From: Candidatus Heimdallarchaeota archaeon
Lineage (GTDB): Archaea > Asgardarchaeota > Heimdallarchaeia > Heimdallarchaeales > Heimdallarchaeaceae
NCBI GenBank assembly: GCA_016840095.1
Contig: JAEOSZ010000127.1
Coordinates: 1 to 50,486, forward strand
DNA: 50,486 nucleotides
Direction: 5' to 3'
The translations under genes were made by a program, and so were the position numbers. Positions 7,862-16,621 of the stretch are shown in pieces. The notes beneath the pieces were generated by a model. The model did no database searches and was not told the origin of the DNA. It worked only from the letters and a program-made list of their open reading frames with translations. Numbering within the stretch: position 1 is the stretch's first letter; each line of letters opens with the position of its first letter.

Positions 7862-8575
7862 ATGAAGGAAAGCTCTCAATTGGGTTATTCTATGTCCAAA
7901 CCAAAGAAGTACAAAGGCGAAACCATCTATGATTATGTTCCTGACTATTATCCTACAGTAAACGTAGAAAGTCCTGTTTTTACCAGACTACCTCCTGGAA
8001 GAAAGGATGCCAGGATGAAAGATGTAGAAAGAGAACTTGTTCAATACTGGGAAATAGTCCATCCAATGATAAGAGAATATCTAATTACAATAATAAGATA
8101 CATGAACGAATTTGGAGAGGGTACAGAGGATTTAGTGCATCTAAGAAGATCATTAGATTTGGAACTAACAAACTCATCAGAGTTATCTGAAGAAAATAGA
8201 CAATTGAAAGCTCAAATTTCTGATCTAGTTGTTGAGAAAAAAGCTTTGGATGAAAAAGTAAATGATCTAATAGCTGCAAGACCTCAACAAACTGCAGAGG
8301 AAATCAATGCTATGAAACTTCTTGTTTCATCTCAAACAGATTTATCTTCAGCAAATATTGATGAAAAATTGAGAAGTGCAGTTCAAGAAGTCAAAGAAAG
8401 TGCTGAGATGAAAAATGCAAGAGAAGAAAGAGATAAAATGAAAAAAGAGCTTGAAGATGCAAAAGATCACTTTGAAAAAACACAGATGGAAGTTGGTGAA
8501 ACCTTCCAGAAAAAATTATTAGAATCTCAGTCTCGCATTGATGAGCTAGAAAGTGAACTAGCACAATATAAGTAG
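7862..8575 (+). CDS. Coiled-coil protein paired with Rab-like GTPase
   Basis: No known family recognised. Residues 1-60 are rich in Pro and Tyr (YDYVPDYYPTV, RLPPGRK). A helical region follows, and from about residue 95 to the end the protein is a long, highly charged coiled coil (ENRQLKAQISDL, EERDKMKKELEDAK, ESQSRIDELESELAQ). The stop codon is two bases before the ATG of the small GTPase, so the two are surely cotranscribed and probably translationally coupled. By analogy with coiled-coil effectors of eukaryotic Rab/Arf proteins it could be a GTPase partner or tether; that is inference from position only. Met11 (7892) is an alternative start. Confidence 0.65.
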   Translation: MKESSQLGYSMSKPKKYKGETIYDYVPDYYPTVNVESPVFTRLPPGRKDARMKDVERELVQYWEIVHPMIREYLITIIRYMNEFGEGTEDLVHLRRSLDLELTNSSELSEENRQLKAQISDLVVEKKALDEKVNDLIAARPQQTAEEINAMKLLVSSQTDLSSANIDEKLRSAVQEVKESAEMKNAREERDKMKKELEDAKDHFEKTQMEVGETFQKKLLESQSRIDELESELAQYK

Positions 8576-8577
8576 TA

Positions 8578-9363
8578 ATGAGGATGAACAATTTGCGTAA
8601 ATGGAATTTTAAAATAGTTTTAGCTGGTCCAGGTGCAGTTGGTAAAACATCTATTCGTGAAAGATATATGGGGAAGGGATTTGAATCAAGCTATCTCAAA
8701 ACAATTGGTGCTGACTTCGCAAGTAAAAAAATTAAAACAGAAAACGATCTTATCACATTTCAAATATGGGATTTAGCTGGACAAGACAGTTACCAAGCTG
8801 TTCGAAGCACTTTTTATAAGGGAGCTATAGCAGGAATTCTTGTTTTTGATTGTCAAGATCCAACCACAATGACTAATCTGAAGAATTGGCTTGATGAAGC
8901 AATCAAGGGATCAAATAATGGAATTCTTGTCTATATTGTTATTGCAAACAAAATCGACCTTGAAGAAGATAGACGAGTTTCTCGCGAAATGGCTCTGGAG
9001 TTTTGTAATCGTATGAAAACTGAAACAGGAATACGTTTTTATTATAGTGAAACAAGTGCATTAACTGGGCAAAACATTCAAGAAACCTTCGATTTTCTTG
9101 CTTACAAACTATTGCAAGCTAACAACATACAGGACATTGCCTTTCCAGCAAATACAGATGGTATTGTGGATTTAGATGATATTGAGGAAGTTAAAAAAGA
9201 GTCTTCACCTATTCCTGTAGCAACTCAATCTGTATCAGGTGATACTATTTCTCTTGATGAATTTAAAATACTTCAAGACAGAGTGCAGGTAATTGAAGAT
9301 AGGTTGAATACTATTCAAGCAATTATAAAGAAAATTGTCGAAAAAATACAAGAAGAAGAGTAA
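8578..9363 (+). CDS. Rab/Ras-like small GTPase with C-terminal coiled coil
   Basis: All five GTPase motifs are intact. The P-loop is GPGAVGKTS (residues 17-25), the switch I threonine is Thr42 (KTIGADF), and G3 is WDLAGQ with Gln69. G4 is NKID (124-127) and G5 is ETSA (158-161). The sequence looks most like the Rab branch of Ras GTPases, typical of the many eukaryotic-signature GTPases of Asgard archaea. After the G domain (about residue 175) comes an acidic linker and a short coiled coil ending KIVEKIQEEE. There is no C-terminal cysteine for prenylation, so membrane attachment would need a partner. It follows the coiled-coil gene by two bases and converges on the zinc-ribbon membrane protein 11 bases away. 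Confidence 0.93.
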   Translation: MRMNNLRKWNFKIVLAGPGAVGKTSIRERYMGKGFESSYLKTIGADFASKKIKTENDLITFQIWDLAGQDSYQAVRSTFYKGAIAGILVFDCQDPTTMTNLKNWLDEAIKGSNNGILVYIVIANKIDLEEDRRVSREMALEFCNRMKTETGIRFYYSETSALTGQNIQETFDFLAYKLLQANNIQDIAFPANTDGIVDLDDIEEVKKESSPIPVATQSVSGDTISLDEFKILQDRVQVIEDRLNTIQAIIKKIVEKIQEEE

Positions 9364-9374
9364 AATCTTACTTC

Positions 9375-10646
9375 TTACTTAACAATTTTTTTCCCACAGT
9401 CAGTGCAGAATTCTGCACCTTCGATAATCAATGCAGAGCAGGTTGGACAACGTTCTTCTCTTTCACCGTTCGAATAAGTTGAATCAGTTTCCATATTAGT
9501 TCTACCTTTTTTTCCTGACTGAGATTGAGAGAAATTATCACTAACCCAAGTTAAACTAGGAGGTTCTACATTTTCTTTAATCATTTTTTCGAAGAAATAT
9601 ATACCATTAATGTCTAAGAAACTTCCAAAAATAACACTTATGGTAAAGATTAGAAAAACTATGCTACTGATAGCATAGTCTAATCCCGATGCTGTAAATT
9701 CAGCTGTTGGTGAAAATATGGCAAGAAAAACCTTGGAAAACGAATTTAGTCCTGCAATTAATATTGAAGCCGGAAGTAAGAAGGATATCAGACTACTCTG
9801 AACAACTTTTTTCAGGCTAAATCTTGGAAATTGATAAGCATCAACTAAACTATGAAAAGCACTAGATTCTCTTAAAGAGGAGAGATTTTTAGCTATCCTG
9901 AAAATTGGTGAGATAATTGAGAGAATTACTGCTGTAAGTAAAAATGGAAGATAAATTGCTATATTTTGATTTGCCCCCTGTGCCATACCTTGGAATATCT
10001 TAACAAAAGTGATTGAGATTGCACTTGCAATTGCCATATGCAATATATAGATTAAACCAAAAGTCAGGATACTTGAGTTATTATTCTCTGGCACTTCATC
10101 ATGCAAGTAACTTATGTTTTTTACTGTTCTTTTGTTGAAAATATAAGTTAGAAATGAAAATATAAAGAAGGAAAATATTGTAAAAAGTAACGATATCCAT
10201 GTAGGTGAAAGAATGTTAAGCATTAATAATAGCGATAAGTTAACAAAAATCACTAATGCAAAGGAAATTGTAAATCCTAAAGCTCCAACAACAAGCATTT
10301 CGCTAACGGACATTTTCTTAAGAGATCCCAATTGAAGCCTTGGTGGTTGAAAACTTTCACTATAGCTTATTTGCCCCTTCATTTTTAATGGAACTACTGA
10401 TTCCGATGCTTTCCAAGCAAATTGAGTTGAATCCAAAATAAAATCTTCATTCTCACTTCTAGTTTCTATTGGCTCATCTCGATAAAATGGTCTTGAAGTA
10501 GGATTATTTGGTGGAATGCCATATGGTGATTCAGTTGGTTGAGGGGTTTTTGCCATTTGAGTTTCTAATTCAGTCCCACAAATTGGACAAAATACAACTT
10601 TTGTCGGGAAAGTGGAGTAACATATAGGACACTTCTTGTCAGAAAT
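9375..10646 (-). CDS. Six-TM membrane protein with zinc ribbons at both ends
   Basis: The part from the ATG at 10556 has 393 residues: a proline-rich linker, about six membrane segments, and a C-terminal zinc ribbon CPTC/CTDCGKK. The reading frame stays open upstream of that ATG and encodes a second ribbon, CPIC then CPICG, with the right spacing. No ATG, GTG or TTG precedes it in frame, but an ATT at 10644-10646 follows AGGTGAA by five bases and would give 423 residues. I place the start there. Flanking ribbons around a helical bundle resemble zinc-ribbon membrane proteins of unknown role. It converges on the GTPase gene. Family unknown; a trafficking role is speculation. Confidence 0.65.
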   Translation of the reverse strand: MSDKKCPICYSTFPTKVVFCPICGTELETQMAKTPQPTESPYGIPPNNPTSRPFYRDEPIETRSENEDFILDSTQFAWKASESVVPLKMKGQISYSESFQPPRLQLGSLKKMSVSEMLVVGALGFTISFALVIFVNLSLLLMLNILSPTWISLLFTIFSFFIFSFLTYIFNKRTVKNISYLHDEVPENNNSSILTFGLIYILHMAIASAISITFVKIFQGMAQGANQNIAIYLPFLLTAVILSIISPIFRIAKNLSSLRESSAFHSLVDAYQFPRFSLKKVVQSSLISFLLPASILIAGLNSFSKVFLAIFSPTAEFTASGLDYAISSIVFLIFTISVIFGSFLDINGIYFFEKMIKENVEPPSLTWVSDNFSQSQSGKKGRTNMETDSTYSNGEREERCPTCSALIIEGAEFCTDCGKKIVK

Positions 10647-10828
10647 ACGTATTCACCTATGTTTAAGAGTACCAGTTTATTTATATAACTGGGCAATACG
10701 TGGATATTTTTTAGAACAAATATAGTTGAATAAGATTATTTTATCTAAAGATTTAAAGTTATTTTCACGTTAAGTAATTTCGACTAGTTTAAATAATTCG
10801 AAGCATGTTAGTAACTTGGTCATTATAC

Positions 10829-12286
10829 ATGAGTGAATCCCCAAAAGAAAAACCACTATCTCTTTCCAGTTATGTTTCTTTGGTTAAAAAGATTGAAGAA
10901 GTACTCAATCAAGTTCCTGAAAAAACAGAAACAACTGAAATCAAGGAGGAAGCACTCAGACCACAACAATCAGAAGTTATAAAGAGAGAGGAATCTATCA
11001 CTGAAGAAGTAATGAATGTTGAAAAACAAACTTCTCAATTAGAGGAGAACATAATCAAGGTTGCTGATAAAGAAACTGAGGACATCAAAGTTGTAAGACT
11101 TCCGGATTTAGTAAAAATTGAAGAAGAATTGGAAACCCTCTATCCTGGTTCAAATGTTCAAATTACTGATTTCTACTATGAAAAAGATGAGCTTACTGAT
11201 GATGAAATTAAAAGGAGAATTAAAAGCAAAATCCCATCTATAGAATCAATTGATATTAAGAAGAAAGAAACATATGGATTTCCTTTTGTTCTTTGCAAAC
11301 TTGAAGGAAATTATGAGGCGATAGTTCCAGTTAGTCTAGAGACTATAAGCTTACCTACAATCCAACATGGAACTAATAGACAATTTAAACTTCTTTTTGC
11401 TGGTGTAGAGGAAGATTTAGGATTATCAACTAGTGAACAAGAAATATGGAACCAATCTTTCAATCGATTCCAAATTAAACTTACTCAACTCTTGAATAGA
11501 GATGCTAGAAATAATTTAACTAAAAAACCTCACAAGATGAAGCTCATAAATTTAGATTCAATATTAATCAAAGAGTTCATCAGTGACTATAGCAAGAAAA
11601 TGAACAATCTACACAACTATCAAGCAGATATATTATTACACTTGAAAGAGTTAATTACGATAATAGAGAAACGAGAAAGTGTTTGGAAAAGTGAAGATGA
11701 TTTCAACAAAACAAAAAACATTCTCAAGAAGCAATTAATAGATTTTGAAGAGGAGCAAAAGGAAATAAACAAAGATGCACAAGTTGAGTTTTTTAAGCTC
11801 AAAAAAACTCAAAGAAGTTTGGATGCTAGAACAAAGAAATTCAAACTAGATGAAAAACGTAATAAAACAATTACTAGGAAGCAAAAAGAAGAATTAATCA
11901 ATGATGTTAGACAATTTCAGAAAAAAAAGGTGACAATTCAAAAAGAAATTGATCGAATAAAGAAGATAGATGAAACTCTAAGAGAATGGATAGAGATTCT
12001 AACAACCATGGAATTAGAACAAGCAAATGCAAGATTTTTAGAGGTTTTCTCAGAAGAGCTATCTACAAATATCAACGATATGCTTGAGCACCAAAATCTT
12101 GAGGAACTTCTCGAAAGTGCATCGATAGAAAAAGCAGCCTTTTCAGATATTACACTTCATATTTTATATATCCCTACGCTAATTTACACATTTAAAGCTA
12201 AACAAACTAATCAAAAAACAGAAGGAAAAATTCTTTATTTAGCACCAGCACAAGAAACAATTTTTCTTCAACCCCCAGTAGTGTAG
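10829..12286 (+). CDS. Large charged coiled-coil protein, unknown
   Basis: Not recognised. About 485 residues, soluble. The first 90 are acidic and low in complexity. A globular segment follows (about 110-240: DLVKIEEELETLYPG, ITDFYYEKDELTDDE, PIVPV-type strands), then a long coiled coil (about 260-410) with heptads rich in Lys and Glu. The end (about 410-493) is helical with some strands. No catalytic motif seen. The ATG at 10829 is chosen because a TTTAAAT box near 10788-10794 would place the transcript start just before it; an ATG at 10805 would add eight residues. It stands alone between the divergent zinc-ribbon gene and the ABC ATPase. Confidence 0.6.
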   Translation: MSESPKEKPLSLSSYVSLVKKIEEVLNQVPEKTETTEIKEEALRPQQSEVIKREESITEEVMNVEKQTSQLEENIIKVADKETEDIKVVRLPDLVKIEEELETLYPGSNVQITDFYYEKDELTDDEIKRRIKSKIPSIESIDIKKKETYGFPFVLCKLEGNYEAIVPVSLETISLPTIQHGTNRQFKLLFAGVEEDLGLSTSEQEIWNQSFNRFQIKLTQLLNRDARNNLTKKPHKMKLINLDSILIKEFISDYSKKMNNLHNYQADILLHLKELITIIEKRESVWKSEDDFNKTKNILKKQLIDFEEEQKEINKDAQVEFFKLKKTQRSLDARTKKFKLDEKRNKTITRKQKEELINDVRQFQKKKVTIQKEIDRIKKIDETLREWIEILTTMELEQANARFLEVFSEELSTNINDMLEHQNLEELLESASIEKAAFSDITLHILYIPTLIYTFKAKQTNQKTEGKILYLAPAQETIFLQPPVV

Positions 12287-12359
12287 GAAATTATACCCTT
12301 AAATGGAAAAACATGCCTTTGAACAAGTTTATTAGTGCTTATTTTTCTAAAATAGTCAG

Positions 12360-13094
12360 ATGACTGAAGAGATTGTTGTTTGCGAGAATTTATCAAAACG
12401 ATTTATTGTTGGAGATAGTGTAGTAAAAGCAGTAAATGGAGTAGATGTGACTTTTCACAGAGAAGAATTTACTTCAGTTGTAGGACCAAGTGGTAGTGGA
12501 AAAACAACTCTACTAAACTTAATTGGAACATTAGAAATTCCAACAACTGGAAAAATAATAATTAATGGAACAGATTTAAGTGAATTCACTCCTAAAGATT
12601 TAACAGATTTTAGAAGAAAGAATTTAGGATTTGTTTTTCAGTTCTTTAATCTGGTAGAAGGATTAACTGGTAAAGAGAATGTGGAACTGCCTTTAATTTT
12701 TGATGGCGTACCATATGAAGTAAGGCAAAAAAGAGTTAACGACATTTTCAATGAATTTGAAATAGATCATCTCAAGAATAAGTTTCCTGAAGAACTAAGT
12801 TCAGGGGAAAGACAACGAGTTGCAATAATGAGAGCTCTAGTCAACGAGCCTATACTACTTCTCGCAGATGAACCTACAGGAAATCTAGATACAAATACAG
12901 GACAAACTGTTTTAGATTTATTTGAGCAGCTTAATGCTGATAGAGGAACATCAATAGCTTTAGTAACACACGATTTATCTGCTGCAAAAAGAGCGAAAAG
13001 AATACTGCATATGCATGATGGTAAAGTAACTTTTGATCAACAGAACCTAGATGAGGTTCCAGAAGGGATGGACGAACAAATTGGTTTTCAGTAG
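12360..13094 (+). CDS. ABC transporter ATPase, LolD/MacB type
   Basis: A complete ATP-binding subunit of 244 residues: Walker A GPSGSGKTT, Q-loop VFQFFNLVEG, signature LSSGERQRVAIMRAL, Walker B LLLADEPTGNLD, and the switch histidine in VTHDLS. The combination of EFTSVVGPSGSGK and ADEPTGNLDTNTG is typical of the LolD/MacB/FtsE group, which powers lipoprotein or macrolide export or moves peptidoglycan regulators. The signature LSSGE in place of LSGGE is a mild change. No FtsX/MacB-type permease is next to it, so the partner must be encoded elsewhere. It appears to be a single-gene unit with a very short leader. Function beyond the ATPase is unknown. Confidence 0.9.
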   Translation: MTEEIVVCENLSKRFIVGDSVVKAVNGVDVTFHREEFTSVVGPSGSGKTTLLNLIGTLEIPTTGKIIINGTDLSEFTPKDLTDFRRKNLGFVFQFFNLVEGLTGKENVELPLIFDGVPYEVRQKRVNDIFNEFEIDHLKNKFPEELSSGERQRVAIMRALVNEPILLLADEPTGNLDTNTGQTVLDLFEQLNADRGTSIALVTHDLSAAKRAKRILHMHDGKVTFDQQNLDEVPEGMDEQIGFQ

Positions 13095-13226
13095 AAGGCA
13101 ACAAGAACGGTTTAAAGAGCAAAATAAGAAGTTTCTCAGGCTCTGACCAAGACTTTTCTTACTTATATCTTTTTCCCTTAGTTTCTTCATAAGACTTAAA
13201 AATGCATAAACTGGCCATAATAATAA

Positions 13227-13256
13227 TTAGTGACTCACTAATACTCTTATGAGTAT
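13227..13256. promoter_or_regulatory. Two adjacent palindromes before the peptide-transporter permease
   Basis: TTAGTGACTCACTAA (13227-13241) is a perfect 7+1+7 palindrome. It shares its last base with ATACTCTTATGAGTAT (13241-13256), a perfect 6+4+6 inverted repeat. They lie 22-51 bases before the permease ATG at 13278 and about 30 bases after a CTTAAAAATG box (near 13195) that could be the TATA element. That places the first palindrome over the expected transcript start, the usual place for an archaeal repressor operator. The regulator is not known. Confidence 0.5.
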
Positions 13257-13277
13257 AAACTTCGCGGAGAAAAATAT

Positions 13278-14285
13278 ATGTCATTAAAAGGATTCATTAT
13301 TAGAAGAACCATATATATTGTCCCGGTTATGCTAGGAATTACTTTGATGAATTTTACACTCATCAACATAAGTCCTGGTGATCCAGTAATCGTGAGACTA
13401 GGGTTAATCCACTGTGATAATGATGAATGCTATAATGCAGCGTATAATAGAGAAGCAATTGAAATGGGACTGCTTAACAACGACATGTACACAGTTCCTT
13501 GGTTTAATCGTTACATCTCTTTTGTTGATGATTTACTGCATTTTGACTTAGGGAAGTCGTGGTACTATACGCAAGCGGGAGAAGGTATACCTATAGCGAA
13601 AATTATAGGGGAAAGGGCCATATATACTGTGGTGCTCAATATACTTTCGTTTATATTCTCGCTTTTACTTGCAACTGCAATTGGTGTAGTATCAGCAACT
13701 CGTCAAAATTCATTCTGGGACCGATCACTAACGGTAGCGATGCTCCTGGGATACTCAATGCCTCTGTTTTGGCTGGCAAAACTTTTGATGCTACTTTCTT
13801 TTGAATTATTTAATTTTACAGGAGTAGCAAATAAAGATGCATTCAAGAAACCACTGTTCCTGAATCCGAATTTCTATAAATACCTGATATTGCCAACACT
13901 GGCACTAACTCTGGGTGGGTTAGTGTTTATGGCAAGATTAGTTAGATCACAACTATTAGAGATTCTGAGACAAGACTATATCACAACAGCGAAAGCTAAA
14001 GGATTAGACAATAGAGCGGTTATCTACAAACACGCATTTAGAAACGGTTTACTTCCAATCGTAACCATAATTGGAAACTCATTACCAGGGCTTCTAGCAG
14101 GCTCCGTAATGATAGAATCGGTGTTTGGTTGGCCTGGACTAGGGACAGTCTTTCTAGAAGGAGCACTCTTCAGAGATTATCCGATGATGATGGCTACGAA
14201 TACCATCTTCCCGCTACTTTTCCTAATAGCGCGGCTCCTGACGGATATTACGTACGTCTTCATCGATCCGAGGATTAGATATTAA
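13278..14285 (+). CDS. dppB: Peptide-type ABC transporter permease (DppB/OppB family)
   Basis: Permease of 335 residues with the DppB layout: an N-terminal membrane helix followed by NISPGDP, a large external loop, then five more helices. The cytoplasmic coupling loop is AKAKGLDNRAVIYKHAFRNGLLPIVT, shortened here to its key part, the EAA-type motif around AKGL and HAFRN. It moves peptides or related solutes across the membrane with the DppC partner at 14300 and two ATPases at 16696 and 17763. The external loop contains LIHCDNDECYN, with two cysteines that could form a disulfide. The 3' half is visibly richer in G and C than neighbouring genes. Two palindromes lie upstream. Substrate is unknown; no binding-protein gene is nearby. 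Confidence 0.9.
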   Translation: MSLKGFIIRRTIYIVPVMLGITLMNFTLINISPGDPVIVRLGLIHCDNDECYNAAYNREAIEMGLLNNDMYTVPWFNRYISFVDDLLHFDLGKSWYYTQAGEGIPIAKIIGERAIYTVVLNILSFIFSLLLATAIGVVSATRQNSFWDRSLTVAMLLGYSMPLFWLAKLLMLLSFELFNFTGVANKDAFKKPLFLNPNFYKYLILPTLALTLGGLVFMARLVRSQLLEILRQDYITTAKAKGLDNRAVIYKHAFRNGLLPIVTIIGNSLPGLLAGSVMIESVFGWPGLGTVFLEGALFRDYPMMMATNTIFPLLFLIARLLTDITYVFIDPRIRY

Positions 14286-14299
14286 GGTGAGAATAACAT

Positions 14300-15361
14300 A
14301 TGGCAACAGCAGACAAAGAACAAGTAGGCGAATTTCTACTAGACGAAAAAACCCTGCGAGAAATTGAAGCTATGAAAGGTGCTGGACAGTGGAGTATTGT
14401 CTGGCGTCGTATTAAGAAAGATAAGATGGGTATGCTTGGTCTTTACATCGTACTCTTCTTAATTTTGATGGCTTTCTCATCTTGGATTTTACTTGGTTTT
14501 GATAATTGGCTCACAAATATTGGAGTCCTCTGGGGAGATCCAGAAAAAGCCGCTAGTATTAACAATCTCTATATAGAATTATGGCTTCCGGGAATGCCTA
14601 AGGACGGTCCTATAGTACTGTTCCAACATCCAAGGCACCATTTCCCAGCTGAAGCAAAACTTCCTCCATCATTTCTGCATCCTTTTGGTACAGATGGTAT
14701 TGGTCATGATATGCTTTCACGAGTTTTCTTTGGAGCAACAGTTTCCTTAGCTCTTGGATTCATTGGTCAAATGACCACCGTTATCATTGGTACATTTCTA
14801 GGATCAATTGCAGGTTTCTATGGTGGTATTATTGATGATGTTTTACAGCGTATAATTGAATTACTCTACTCTATGCCAGGATTTATCCTGATGATATTTA
14901 TCATTGTGCTCTTTGAGGACATAAATATCCCGGGTGGCCGGTATTCGGTAGTAGTCGTGTTCTTTTCGCTTATTGGTTGGGGCGGAACAGCACTTATCGT
15001 AAGGTCAAACTTCTTCTCTCTGAAGCAGCAAGACTTTGTTGAAGCGGAACGGGCGCTCGGTGCGAGTGATATGAGAATCATTTTCAAACACATCCTGCCG
15101 AACTCGTTGGCACCACTGATTATTATTGTAACACTAGGAATTGCAAATACTATATTCCTCTTTGCAGCACTTGCATTCTTCGGATTCGGAGATCCAAATG
15201 CTGTAAGTTGGGGTGATGATTTAAATAAATGGCAAAATTCTCTAGTTGATTACCCATGGATGCCGATGTTCCCTGCGTTGTTCATCTTCTTTACGGTGCT
15301 AGGTTTCAACCTCCTAGGTGACTCTTTAAGAGATGCTCTTGATCCAAGACTGAAGGATTAA
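14300..15361 (+). CDS. dppC: Peptide-type ABC transporter permease (DppC/OppC family)
   Basis: Second permease, 353 residues, 14 bases after dppB and preceded by AGGTGAG. It has the OppC N-terminal region (WRRIKKDKMGMLGLYIV, a basic stretch and first helix), a long periplasm-side loop of about 70 residues, HPFGTDGIGHDMLSR typical of DppC (usual form TDxxGRDxLSR), then five helices. The coupling loop contains EAERALGASDMRIIFKHILPN. It ends SLRDALDPRLKD, the normal end of the family. It pairs with dppB. The stretch about 14920-15130 is richer in G and C than the gene start. The first external loop is longer than usual, which may reflect the missing classical binding protein. Confidence 0.9.
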   Translation: MATADKEQVGEFLLDEKTLREIEAMKGAGQWSIVWRRIKKDKMGMLGLYIVLFLILMAFSSWILLGFDNWLTNIGVLWGDPEKAASINNLYIELWLPGMPKDGPIVLFQHPRHHFPAEAKLPPSFLHPFGTDGIGHDMLSRVFFGATVSLALGFIGQMTTVIIGTFLGSIAGFYGGIIDDVLQRIIELLYSMPGFILMIFIIVLFEDINIPGGRYSVVVVFFSLIGWGGTALIVRSNFFSLKQQDFVEAERALGASDMRIIFKHILPNSLAPLIIIVTLGIANTIFLFAALAFFGFGDPNAVSWGDDLNKWQNSLVDYPWMPMFPALFIFFTVLGFNLLGDSLRDALDPRLKD

Positions 15362-15579
15362 CAACCTTCTTTCAATTCTTTTTTCTTCTTTTGTTTACTT
15401 GCAAATAAAATGCAATTATATTTTCTTCCTTTATTAATCAAAGTGGTCATTATCTTATCGATGTGCCTTGCTAATTGCACGTCAGAAGTCAAAAATCTTG
15501 TAGAATGGGTGTAAATACGAACAAAGGGAGGGAGTTCACCATCTACATACTTGTAGGTATTTTCTCCTTCTCTTCTTCT
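15361..15579 (-). other. Antisense open stretch without a usual start codon
   Basis: In the gap between dppC and the next gene, the minus strand stays open for 73 codons. It encodes a mixed, non-repetitive sequence (KYVDGELPPFVRIYTH, TSDVQLARHIDKIMTTL) and a lysine-rich end whose stop overlaps the dppC stop region. No ATG, GTG or TTG occurs near the front; the first is a TTG inside. GAAGGAG stands near the upper end. It may be the remains of a small gene, a gene with an odd start, or chance. Nothing else was seen in 15362-15653 apart from pyrimidine-rich runs after dppC that could end its transcript. Confidence 0.2.
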
Positions 15580-15653
15580 TTAGTTGTAACCTTACTGCAC
15601 AAAAATTCTATTGAGTATTTAAATTAAATTTCGTATATTATTTCGAGGAAGAA

Positions 15654-16442
15654 ATGACTACTATTGTTGATAAAGTGCAATTATTACCGCTCGAGAAAAC
15701 TATCCGTGAATTGCAGACCCCTCTCTTTCTGATCAATGGGAAATTGGAACGCATAGATTGGAGCCAAGACCTACGCCATGTTTTCAGATTTATTGAGATT
15801 ATTTCTGAATTAGCCAAAAGAACTATACCAGAACAAATCTTTGCAGAAGCCTTTATCCAATTTCAATACTTAAGTGATTTATTACTGGAAAGTCATTCCA
15901 GTGACAATAGCTTCAACAACGATGATATGATAGCATATTTTCTTGCTCTTCTTGATATTACTTTAGCTCATTATGGTCGAGAACTAACACAGAATTTGTT
16001 ATTTAGAATCTTTAGGTTCTGGGGAATAGACAAAGATTCCAGCATTTACACTAGAAAAGTCACACAAGCTAAGGAAATGCTAGAGAATGCTCAGTTAGTA
16101 TACACAGACTGTGACAAAATCACAGATGATTTACTAACTAAAGTCAACCTCCTAACAAACTATCTGAAACAGATTCTCCCACAAGCTAGTGAAGAGTTAG
16201 ATTTAATATTGGAAGAAATCACTGACCTTACTCTAAAGAAAGTTGTCCCTTATGCAAATGTTAGCAATTCAGCTCTAACAATGATAGTAGCGTTTTTCCC
16301 CTTTTATCTTAATTATCCAGCAGTAAATTTGTTCGTCATGCTTCATCTTAGAGAGGACCTTAAAGTACCTCTTCATGCTCTCCGGAAAGATGTCTACAGA
16401 TATAGAAAAAAATTGCGAATAGCTGGAATTCTAAAGAAGTAA
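15654..16442 (+). CDS. All-helical protein of unknown function inside the transporter locus
   Basis: A soluble, mostly helical protein of 262 residues that I do not recognise. The helices are 12-20 residues long, with a hydrophobic stretch TMIVAFFPFYLNYPAVNLFVM near residue 210 and a basic end, RKDVYRYRKKLRIAGILKK. That end looks like a winged-helix or cyclin-fold recognition helix. The repeated helical pattern is faintly like the cyclin repeats of TFB, but the match is too weak to name. It splits the two permeases from the two ATPases and has its own promoter region (AAATTAAATTTCG near 15621). It could be a local regulator; that is a guess from position. Confidence 0.5.
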   Translation: MTTIVDKVQLLPLEKTIRELQTPLFLINGKLERIDWSQDLRHVFRFIEIISELAKRTIPEQIFAEAFIQFQYLSDLLLESHSSDNSFNNDDMIAYFLALLDITLAHYGRELTQNLLFRIFRFWGIDKDSSIYTRKVTQAKEMLENAQLVYTDCDKITDDLLTKVNLLTNYLKQILPQASEELDLILEEITDLTLKKVVPYANVSNSALTMIVAFFPFYLNYPAVNLFVMLHLREDLKVPLHALRKDVYRYRKKLRIAGILKK

Positions 16443-16443
16443 T

Positions 16444-16502
16444 TAAACATCAAAATGAGTAAGATATTAACTGATTTTGACTGATGTTTAGATAGTTTTT
16501 TT
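16444..16502 (+). terminator. Hairpin with T-run after the helical-protein gene
   Basis: TAAACATCA at 16444-16452 is matched by TGATGTTTA at 16482-16490, a perfect nine-base inverted repeat with a 29-base loop. It starts two bases after the stop codon and is followed by a T-run at 16496-16502. It probably ends transcription from 15654 before the ATPase genes begin. Archaea often need only the T-run; the stem may add strength. Confidence 0.45.
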
Positions 16503-16621
16503 CCTATAATTTCACTGCAAGAGAACTTTTATTGAAATCGTAAATTGTCCTCATTCATTCCCAAAACACTTTCTTGTTTCTCTTAATCCTCTTAGTGCAT
16601 ATTAAAGAACTACACAAGAAG

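Noticed and set aside
9375..10556. Reading of the six-helix membrane protein as a Yip1-family Rab partner
   Set aside because: Helix count and pattern are not specific enough; kept only as a hypothesis about neighbours.
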